A DNA stretch of 38,913 nucleotides, taken from Lachnospiraceae bacterium NK4A179. GTDB lineage: Bacteria; Bacillota; Clostridia; Lachnospirales; Lachnospiraceae. Position 1 is the stretch's first letter. The number at the start of each line of letters is the position of its first letter. The translations under genes were made by a program, and so were the position numbers. This document shows positions 33,055 to 38,913 of the stretch, piece by piece. The stretch is from NCBI GenBank assembly GCA_000421045.1, contig ATWC01000031.1:1-38913 (forward strand). The letters run 5' to 3'. A model generated the notes under the pieces. The model made no database searches. It was not told the origin of the DNA and saw only the letters and a program-made list of their open reading frames with translations.

Positions 33055-34983
33055 TCAAAATGCCGCAAGCAGTCCCTCTATTATGCTTGCAGAAGCCCAG
33101 GGCATCAAAGCAAACCATGTGCTTGCCGGTGTGCCGTCAGGATATTTTTCAGTAAGCAGGCCCTGGCAGAAACAGAACCGTTCCGACATCCAGCCGCTCA
33201 ATCCAAAATCATATTCTTTTTCCTTTACATTAAATGTCTGTAAGCTCCATCCTACTGTATCCTGCAACACCGATGTGATATAAGGATCATCGCAGTGCGC
33301 CGTGTAATAAAACATTTCGCCTATGACAGAACTGGACATTGGATGTATGTGCGGATTGGCTGTTGATGTTATGCTTCCGCCGCAGCTTGACCAGCCTACA
33401 GAACTTAAAGGTTTAACCTGTACCGGTGTATTGTAGCAGAGTTTAAACGAAGCCTCATAGCGAAGCGCATATGACATATGTTCAAGATAAATATCTTCAT
33501 CCGTCATCTCATGCATGATGCGTACTGCTCTTATATAGGCGAGAATTCCTTCATCATCCACGGCCTTATCCGTATCAAGAGGTCCGCCATAGCACTGAGC
33601 ATGTTTTACATATGCATCATAGTATCTTGATTCGCTGAGCTTCATACCCTCAAAATAAGACTTATCGCCGGTGATCACAGCAAAAAGAGCCGTTGCCGCC
33701 AGACACCATGCTCCGCCCATCGAATCATATTCAAGGCCTGCGCCTGTAGTCTCAGACATAGAGAAAGGATATTCATTGTCGGTATTTTTGATACTATTAA
33801 GTTTTGCGATAACCGGGCGCACAAGGTCCAGCCATTCTGCATGCTTCTCTCCTCTTGTCTGATCCTCGGTCTCATAAGCTTTGAGGATATAGTAAACAGC
33901 CTGTCCGTTAAGATATCCGCTGTGCCCGCCGCTATGCATACCGTCATACCACCAGCCTCTTACCGACCATCTTTCTCCATCTACAGCATCATAAAGAAGT
34001 CCTGAAGCTTTGTTATAAGCCCCTTTAAGTATCTTATCCAGAAAAGCCAGACACTGAGTTCTGGTCTTTTCGTCGTCGTCACGATCTGCTGCCATGAGCA
34101 TCGGTGTGACCACCGCAAGACCGTTTGTCCATGTAAGAGAACCTATTTTATTATATGTATGCCCTTCCGGTGTATCGAACACAAAACCGGAATACATTTT
34201 TTCATCTTCAAGCCAGGCATTATCCCTGATCGCCTCTTTCAGCATTGCAACTGCTTTCTGCGGAGTCATTCCGGCGATCTGCCTCGGTGATTCATGGAAT
34301 ACCGAATAAGCATGCTCTATAGCTTTGTAAACAGCGATCTCATCTTTTCCCTTATAGTGATATATCCACACAGAAAAAGTCACTTCTCCGCCTGCCGGCA
34401 GGAAAAATGACTCTTCATCTCCGGGTATGGTGCGATCCAGGACTGTTGCAGTCTGGACAAACAACCAGGGTGCATTTTCATATCCAAGAGTATAGCCTGC
34501 TGAAGCTTTACCCTTCTCCTGCATGCTGCAGGAAAAACCGCAGAATTTTATCTTATCGGATTCTTTACGGTAAGGCGCTGCCGCAATTCCCCACACCTCG
34601 TCATTTTCGTACACAAGGCTCACAGGAACCGCAAGTCTGTCTGCCCTTGTCATAAAGAAATCCGATTCCGGCATTCCGGAGAGATCGGATTTGATCCTCG
34701 GAAAAGCCTTCCTTCCGCTTGAAGGCTTTTCGGCGGTATTACGTCCATACATATACCCCGGCATAAAAAATCCGGGATCATCACTGCATGCCGTCACACT
34801 TATCTTTATTATCCCGCAGAAATCAGAATCGCCTGTATTCCTTACAGACACGGATACTTCATTTATCCCTACGTCTTCAAAATTTCCGAAGCTTACTTCC
34901 AACCCCGCTTCTGCTGCATCTGTATATTCTGTGTTTACGCTGCCTTTTTTTCTTGTTTCACATGACAGAATTATATTTTTCAT
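33055..34983 (-). CDS. Cytosolic six-hairpin (alpha/alpha-barrel) glycosidase-like protein, family not recognised
   Basis: The 642-residue protein has no signal peptide. The first 215 residues look like a beta-sandwich domain. The rest alternates helices with Gly/Trp-rich turns (SLTWTNGLAVVTPML, RGWWYDGMHSGGHSGYLNG, SMGGAWCLAATALF, SSVGWSSCGGSITSTANP), as in (alpha/alpha)6-barrel glycosidases and lyases. No specific GH family or catalytic acid could be named. Its ATG overlaps the stop of the GGDEF gene (ATGA), so the two are translationally coupled, and a dCache chemoreceptor gene follows. It probably acts on oligosaccharides in the cytosol; this is inference. Confidence 0.6.
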   Translation of the reverse strand: MKNIILSCETRKKGSVNTEYTDAAEAGLEVSFGNFEDVGINEVSVSVRNTGDSDFCGIIKISVTACSDDPGFFMPGYMYGRNTAEKPSSGRKAFPRIKSDLSGMPESDFFMTRADRLAVPVSLVYENDEVWGIAAAPYRKESDKIKFCGFSCSMQEKGKASAGYTLGYENAPWLFVQTATVLDRTIPGDEESFFLPAGGEVTFSVWIYHYKGKDEIAVYKAIEHAYSVFHESPRQIAGMTPQKAVAMLKEAIRDNAWLEDEKMYSGFVFDTPEGHTYNKIGSLTWTNGLAVVTPMLMAADRDDDEKTRTQCLAFLDKILKGAYNKASGLLYDAVDGERWSVRGWWYDGMHSGGHSGYLNGQAVYYILKAYETEDQTRGEKHAEWLDLVRPVIAKLNSIKNTDNEYPFSMSETTGAGLEYDSMGGAWCLAATALFAVITGDKSYFEGMKLSESRYYDAYVKHAQCYGGPLDTDKAVDDEGILAYIRAVRIMHEMTDEDIYLEHMSYALRYEASFKLCYNTPVQVKPLSSVGWSSCGGSITSTANPHIHPMSSSVIGEMFYYTAHCDDPYITSVLQDTVGWSLQTFNVKEKEYDFGLSGWMSERFCFCQGLLTEKYPDGTPASTWFALMPWASASIIEGLLAAF

Positions 34984-36275
34984 ATCCTTCTTACGCAGTT
35001 CCTGCCGCTTGACTTTGCAGCATACATAGCCTTATCCATACGATCAAATGCTGCAGAGAACCTGTCATTTGATGTTACATTCGTAATCCCCAGACTGGAT
35101 GTGATGTGCCCCACTTCCTCAAAGTCTTCGTTTTCTATTTTCTTTCTCAGATCCTCAGCAAATTCATCCGCCGCCTTTTCATCCATGTCATAACATACGG
35201 CAACAAATTCTTCACCGCCCCATCTTCCAAGAACTATATTTCTGTCTATTGTAGCCGCCGAAAGGAGCGCCGCAAAATGTTTTAGTGTGATATCACCGAC
35301 CGCATGTCCTAACTTATCATTAACTTCCTTAAAATGATCTATATCAAGCATTATAAGCGATATGATCTGACCGTTTTTTCTTGCATTTCCAATGGCATTT
35401 TCTATTTCGGTCTGGATCCTTCCGTGATTATTAAGGCCTGTAAGCGGATCCTTCAGCGCCATGTACTCATATTTCTTAAGCGTTGACATCAGATCAACCA
35501 CGTTCTCATGAATATTCTGGACCATGAATACAAATCTGTAATCATCCTCATTACTCGTTTCTGCACGACTGAATATCAACTTTACCCATATATACTTTCC
35601 TTCAAGATTCTGCATCATACAGTCAAATGAGGAAGTCTTACCCGGTGCGAAGTTCTTTTTTAGATACTCGGGATCGGTCCTTTCCAGGAAGAGCGCCTGA
35701 TCATCCGCCCCTATCATATTGACGATCATTCCTCTCCATTCCGAATACTTGATCTGAGAGTTCATGGCATCATCTGAGATCTCAGTTATATTTATGCTGC
35801 TGGTAGTATCTTTATCAAGATCAAAATACATAGAGAACAGATATGTATTCTGCATCGTATTAACTTTCTCAGTCAGCATTTCATCAAGCTTTTCGCTCTC
35901 ATCCAGTTCATCAAGAAGAAAGACGAACATATTGTCATTAATAGGATATACAGTCAGCTGAAGCACATGTTTTATTCCTTTGTACCGGATATTAAGCTTC
36001 TTCCCGTATTTCCCGCTGAATCTGCTGAACGTCGGACGGAACACAAGATAGTCAGGGGTGATCTGGTCTTCTGAAAATTCGGCGTGGAACCAGAGTTTTT
36101 CTATCAACACCTGATAATCCCCTTCCTCTTCAAAAAAATTCTCGCAGAAACCTCTCTTCACAAGTGTTCTGTATCTGTTTGTTTCAGCATCAGCAACAAT
36201 AAGTGCATCAAGTGACTGAGAAATGAATTTGCCTGTTTCTTCAAGGGTGATCTTTTCCAGATTTGGATTCTCCAT
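34980..36275 (-). CDS. PAS-GGDEF diguanylate cyclase
   Basis: The 431-residue cytosolic protein has an N-terminal PAS-like region (about 10-125) and a second PAS-like region (about 140-260). The GGDEF domain lies at about 268-431 with PLTGLNNHGRI, LDIDHFKEVNDKLGH and GRWGGEEFVAV (GGEEF at 353-357). The RxxD inhibitory site is not present at its usual place. It is expected to make c-di-GMP. ATG 36275 has GGAGG six bases upstream, which decides the start over the frame opening at 36293. Its stop overlaps the start of the glycosidase-like gene, an unusual pairing. Confidence 0.92.
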   Translation of the reverse strand: MENPNLEKITLEETGKFISQSLDALIVADAETNRYRTLVKRGFCENFFEEEGDYQVLIEKLWFHAEFSEDQITPDYLVFRPTFSRFSGKYGKKLNIRYKGIKHVLQLTVYPINDNMFVFLLDELDESEKLDEMLTEKVNTMQNTYLFSMYFDLDKDTTSSINITEISDDAMNSQIKYSEWRGMIVNMIGADDQALFLERTDPEYLKKNFAPGKTSSFDCMMQNLEGKYIWVKLIFSRAETSNEDDYRFVFMVQNIHENVVDLMSTLKKYEYMALKDPLTGLNNHGRIQTEIENAIGNARKNGQIISLIMLDIDHFKEVNDKLGHAVGDITLKHFAALLSAATIDRNIVLGRWGGEEFVAVCYDMDEKAADEFAEDLRKKIENEDFEEVGHITSSLGITNVTSNDRFSAAFDRMDKAMYAAKSSGRNCVRRI

Positions 36276-36380
36276 ACGCAACCTCCGTATCACATTATTT
36301 ATTGCATACTTACAAGGTCAGTTCAGATGATCATAATATATTAAATGGTATCTAAATAGCTCACATTTATCAAGTTTATT

Positions 36381-36496
36381 ATCGAGGACAATTTCACGCT
36401 CTCGATTGAAATACATGTCTGATTCAGTTACTATTTCCCGGTAAGATCGATCATGACTTCCCACACCGTGCAGCCTTGCCTGACGGTGCGGGAAAT
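36381..36496 (+). ncRNA. Structured non-coding region with nested hairpins
   Basis: The 400-base gap 36276-36675 contains ATCGAG/CTCGAT arms (36381-36386, 36401-36406). An outer pair ATTTCCCG/CGGGAAAT (36433-36440, 36489-36496) encloses an inner pair CACCGT/ACGGTG (36464-36469, 36483-36488). The same GGG can pair with CCC at 36460-36462 or with the outer arm, so two mutually exclusive folds exist. No known riboswitch was recognised. The region may be a small RNA or a leader. Apart from this, the gap holds only a possible gene remnant. Confidence 0.35.
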
Positions 36497-36520
36497 ATTA
36501 GTTATGAACATAATACGAGT

Positions 36521-36660
36521 ATGAAATATATTAATTATGCCGGTTTTAAAGACATGTCCGATAAGCTTTCAGGCACAGTTGCCGTCTTTGGCACCGGAAA
36601 AAGAGCAAGAAATCTAATAAAGGAGCATATTTTGGGCATCTCTGAAGGCTCTGCAATAAA
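36521..36660 (+). pseudogene. Possible gene remnant (nucleotide-binding-like N-terminus)
   Basis: A plus-strand frame from ATG 36521 reads MKYINYAGFKDMSDKLSG, then TVAVFGTGKRARNLIKEH, which looks like the first strand and glycine loop of a Rossmann-like domain. It soon runs into the terminator and the antisense of the small hypothetical gene, where the protein-like character is lost. There is no Shine-Dalgarno. It may be the leftover of a deleted gene, or chance. Confidence 0.25.
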
Positions 36661-36685
36661 AAAGAGGCTGCGCTTTCACGCAACC
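36656..36685 (-). terminator. Terminator overlapping the stop codon of the small hypothetical gene
   Basis: On the minus strand GGTTGCG (36685-36679) pairs with CGCAGCC (36672-36666, one G-U pair) across a 6-base loop and is followed by TCTTTTTTAT. The TGA stop (36678-36676) is in the loop. Confidence 0.7.
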
Positions 36686-36906
36686 CCCAAAAGTGATTCA
36701 GCCTTTCCGATAGCCCCTTCGAGCGTATCAAACTCATCATCGATAACGGTATCACCTATTCCGGTGTTCACCAGATATTTATGTTCCTCATACATATACA
36801 TGATCTCAATTCCGGGTATTTCATAGCCTTTCTCTGAAAGAGGAACCCACGTGTATGATCCCCATCCTTCCATCGGTCTGAAACGTTTCATCCATTCAAC
36901 CTTCAT
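36676..36906 (-). CDS. Small hypothetical protein, 76 residues
   Basis: The protein begins MKVEWMKRFRPMEGWG, is mixed in charge and has no membrane helix, signal or recognised motif. AGGGGGG lies 7 bases before the ATG, and a rho-independent terminator overlaps its stop codon. Both support a real, independently transcribed gene. It stands alone between a non-coding stretch and the esterase operon. Function not recognised. Confidence 0.65.
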   Translation of the reverse strand: MKVEWMKRFRPMEGWGSYTWVPLSEKGYEIPGIEIMYMYEEHKYLVNTGIGDTVIDDEFDTLEGAIGKAESLLGVA

Positions 36907-37024
36907 ATGCCATCCCCCCTGCAGATTAAGATTAACATAATTATATTATGAACAGACGTTCTTATCTATTAACATTTCCTACAAACCGAAGCAGGTAATT
37001 TTCTGTTACTATTCACAGTCGAAT

Positions 37025-37043
37025 CCCCAAAACACTTTTGGGG
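37025..37043. repeat. Perfect hairpin after the esterase gene
   Basis: CCCCAAAA-CAC-TTTTGGGG (37025-37043) lies just past the esterase stop at 37050. It lacks a U-tract on the minus strand, so it may be an RNA-stabilising hairpin rather than a full terminator. Confidence 0.45.
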
Positions 37044-37049
37044 CGCTCT

Positions 37050-38003
37050 TTACAGGTGAAATAATACTTTCAGCGAGTTCCAGTAATAAAACGGCACAAG
37101 AATATCATCATGATGAAACTCAGATACGGAAAAATACAGATTATTCTTTGTCGTATCCGTACCGTAAGAAAACTCCTCCCTGCGGCTTAAATACCTCATC
37201 TGTTCATGCATGGGTACAGCATCCACTTCAGGATCGCCTGCCGTTGCAAATATATAGAACGGAAGATCCGGATTTCTTTTTATCGGAGCTGTAACATATT
37301 CGATCGCCTCTTCTTCAGTATACGGAGCAAAACGCTCTTTGCCCGCAGTTGTCATGCAGCTCATAGGTGCATACCATCTGAAATACTGAAAAGCATTATG
37401 GAACATATACCATGTGCATACCGCACCGCGGGAATATCCCGAAAAGGCTCTGTGATCACGGCTTGCCATAATACTGTCCTTATCGGAAGCGGAAAGATAT
37501 GTATGGAAGCGTGTCTCAACAGCCGGTATTATGCTTTCGATCACCTCTCTGTAGAAATTAGCCGGGCTTCCGGTGCTGGCATTATCCCCTGCAGGTATTA
37601 TGCCCGTAGTCTTTCGTTCTTCGGGATCCTTCGCAGGATCAAAATAATAAGTCGTGCAGACTATGATACAGGTATCGATCTCTCCCCCTGCAAACAGATT
37701 GTCAAAACGCTTTATGGTTTCCGGAGTATTGAACACTTCAGGATCAAGAGTATTGCCATGCTGATAATATAGCACGTTGTATTTTCTTGAAGTATCATTT
37801 TCATCATAATCCCACGGCAGATATACATTGCAGTATTTCTGATAGGTCACTCCATATTCATATACATCCGTCGTATAATCAACCCTGACCATACGACCGC
37901 GTTTTTCAGGAACGGCCTCCGTTATATCCGGATTCAGTTCAAACCTTGTCTCAAAGTCGATCACCTCTCCGGCCTTTTTTATGATCATTTTTCTTTCTGA
38001 CAT
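37050..38003 (-). CDS. Cytosolic alpha/beta-hydrolase esterase (CE1 / esterase D-like)
   Basis: The 317-residue protein lacks a signal peptide. It has an oxyanion-side segment YNVLYYQHG (about 75-83), nucleophile motif FSGYSRGA (S191), a probable acid in ATAGDPEVDA (D257 or nearby) and a candidate catalytic His in SEFHHDD (H297 or H298). This is the pattern of feruloyl/acetyl esterases linked to xylan breakdown and of the esterase D family. The natural substrate is unknown; ester groups on imported plant oligosaccharides are a reasonable guess. It follows the lipoprotein gene by 11 bases and is probably co-transcribed with it. Confidence 0.8.
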   Translation of the reverse strand: MSERKMIIKKAGEVIDFETRFELNPDITEAVPEKRGRMVRVDYTTDVYEYGVTYQKYCNVYLPWDYDENDTSRKYNVLYYQHGNTLDPEVFNTPETIKRFDNLFAGGEIDTCIIVCTTYYFDPAKDPEERKTTGIIPAGDNASTGSPANFYREVIESIIPAVETRFHTYLSASDKDSIMASRDHRAFSGYSRGAVCTWYMFHNAFQYFRWYAPMSCMTTAGKERFAPYTEEEAIEYVTAPIKRNPDLPFYIFATAGDPEVDAVPMHEQMRYLSRREEFSYGTDTTKNNLYFSVSEFHHDDILVPFYYWNSLKVLFHL

Positions 38004-38014
38004 AATTTCCCTTC

Positions 38015-38578
38015 TCAGTCGTAAACCTTTTCAAAAACTACTGAATACGATCCATTTCCGCCGAATTTAGAGGCATTAAATGTCCCGATCAGTTTCTTAT
38101 TCTCCACATCCAGAAACTCATTTGCATTATTATCAAAAAATAACTTAGAGCCTACCAGCAGATAGGTTCCTTCGTTTTTCTTTTCAAGATCAGTTTCACC
38201 GATCACCTTACTAAGTTCAGCCTCAATATATTCATCTATTGACTTGTAGCCAAAATGTTTCGCATAATCCTGGGTTGAATAATGATGTTTGTTGCATTCG
38301 GATTCGATGGCTAACTTAATATACTTTACGCACCAGTTCTTCATCTTATCATTGGTGCCCGTTTCAAATCCTGCTTCATAAGAACCGTTACTAAGCGACA
38401 GCTCAAAATTTAAGGTAAGTGGTTCGGGCTTTATACCATAGGATTCAAATGTCGGGCCCATCATACCCGTCATATCCAATTCCGCAGTATAATTGCCATC
38501 CACTTTTTTACCGCAGCCGGTAAAAAAAAGTACTGCAAAAAGAACTGTAAATAATAATGCTTTAAATTTTCCCCTCAT
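38015..38578 (-). CDS. Hypothetical lipoprotein
   Basis: The 187-residue protein has a basic start, a hydrophobic stretch and a lipobox (FFTGC, Cys about 22), so it should be anchored to the outer face of the membrane. The mature part is polar (TAELDMTGMMGPTFESYGI, later LVGSKLFFDNN) and was not recognised. AAGGAA precedes the ATG. A 9-base palindrome (38591-38599 with 38608-38616) lies just upstream, and the IS110 element lies upstream of that. Confidence 0.75.
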   Translation of the reverse strand: MRGKFKALLFTVLFAVLFFTGCGKKVDGNYTAELDMTGMMGPTFESYGIKPEPLTLNFELSLSNGSYEAGFETGTNDKMKNWCVKYIKLAIESECNKHHYSTQDYAKHFGYKSIDEYIEAELSKVIGETDLEKKNEGTYLLVGSKLFFDNNANEFLDVENKKLIGTFNASKFGGNGSYSVVFEKVYD

Positions 38579-38590
38579 AGATTCCTTGTA

Positions 38591-38616
38591 TGATGATTTC
38601 AGAAGCTAAATCATCA
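38591..38616. promoter_or_regulatory. Perfect palindrome in front of the lipoprotein/esterase operon
   Basis: TGATGATTT (38591-38599) and AAATCATCA (38608-38616) flank an 8-base centre, 12 bases before the lipoprotein start codon. It could be an operator or a 5' leader hairpin. No convincing promoter was found in 38579-38650. Confidence 0.4.
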
Positions 38617-38640
38617 CATTTTCCTTTCTTTTAGTGATGT

Positions 38641-38852
38641 GACAGTACAATACATTCAGATGCTGTGGACTTTAGATTTATTCCTGTAGTCCAACTACTT
38701 GAGGGAGTGTATTGCCACGGTTTTATCTAAATTGTTTATAAGCTGGATGTTGCCGGGAGATCTGTCTCCTAAGCACTTATTTCAATCAAGTCTATGAGGA
38801 TAAACGCCTGTGGATTGTCACAGCATCCAATACACTCAGAAAGGAAGGTTTT
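38641..38852 (+). mobile_element. Non-coding left end of an IS110-family element, candidate bridge-RNA region
   Basis: About 200 bases upstream of the transposase start carry repeated pairing arms. GATGCTGTG (38659-38667) pairs with CACAGCATC (38819-38827), and GAGTGTATTG (38705-38714) with CAATACACTC (38828-38837). Local hairpins are GGACT/AGTCC (38667-38671, 38688-38692) and GGAGA/TCTCC (38756-38760, 38765-38769). IS110-group elements are known to encode a structured bridge RNA in this position. The exact left boundary cannot be set; no target duplication is visible. Confidence 0.5.
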
Positions 38853-38913
38853 ATGATCTATGTAGGCATTGATATTGCCAAACTCAACCACTTTGCCTCT
38901 GCGGTATCCTCAG
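38853..38913 (+). CDS. IS110-family transposase (recombinase), N-terminal fragment cut by window edge
   Basis: The frame from ATG 38853 reads MIYVGIDIAKLNHFASAVSS before the window ends. YVGIDIAK is the conserved start of IS110 DEDD recombinases, with the first catalytic Asp. AGGAAGG lies upstream at good spacing. Only 20 residues are visible, so completeness cannot be judged. Confidence 0.8.
   Translation, partial: MIYVGIDIAKLNHFASAVSS

Noticed and set aside
37206-37772. 188-residue plus-strand open frame
   Set aside because: It lies opposite the esterase gene, whose catalytic motifs are clear, and is Cys/Arg-rich antisense sequence.

Overview
The window looks like a chromosomal segment of a motile, plant-polysaccharide-fermenting Firmicute of the Lachnospiraceae type (Butyrivibrio / Pseudobutyrivibrio / Lachnospira-like). 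The basis is moderate GC, GGAGG-type ribosome binding sites, a cytosolic arabinofuranosidase, a uronate catabolism operon with a sugar ABC importer, several chemoreceptors and diguanylate cyclases, and secreted leucine-rich-repeat surface proteins. The genus is an inference; no rRNA or other marker gene is present.

Layout. (1) 1-805: 5' part of a secreted BspA-like LRR protein running off the left edge, with a G9 tract inside its promoter spacer. (2) 806-3684: a repeat-rich intergenic region, then an operon of a DUF2975 membrane protein, a small Cro/CI regulator and a DUF4153/DUF4173 membrane protein. (3) 3693-9301 (minus): an operon of a SAM-dependent methyltransferase and a peptide/nickel-type ABC importer (lipoprotein, two permeases, fused double ATPase). 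It diverges from a His-rich CsoR/RcnR-family metal sensor and an FMN enzyme (9420-10688). (4) 10755-18338: intracellular GH51 arabinofuranosidase with an adjacent chemoreceptor whose C-terminus is a sugar-binding domain, a U32-like protein, a sugar-binding-domain/GGDEF fusion, and an AEC transporter. (5) 18527-26181: uxuA-uxuB-permease-permease-binding protein operon, divergent from an AraC regulator. (6) 26252-36275 (minus): soluble chemoreceptor, large LRR/SLH/Ig-like surface protein, and a diguanylate cyclase - glycosidase-like protein - dCache chemoreceptor gene set. (7) 36276-38913: a structured non-coding region, a small hypothetical gene, a lipoprotein/esterase pair, and the left part of an IS110-family element cut by the window edge.

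How the parts fit. Enzymes for uronic acids, arabinose side chains and esters are interleaved with proteins that sense small molecules and signal to motility (three MCPs) or to c-di-GMP (two GGDEF proteins). Two of these put a periplasmic-binding-protein fold in an apparently cytosolic position, one on an MCP and one on a GGDEF domain. This suggests the cell may monitor intracellular sugars released by its own hydrolases. That intracellular sensing theme, the candidate phase-variable promoter at the left edge and the IS110 non-coding end at the right edge are the most unusual things in the window.
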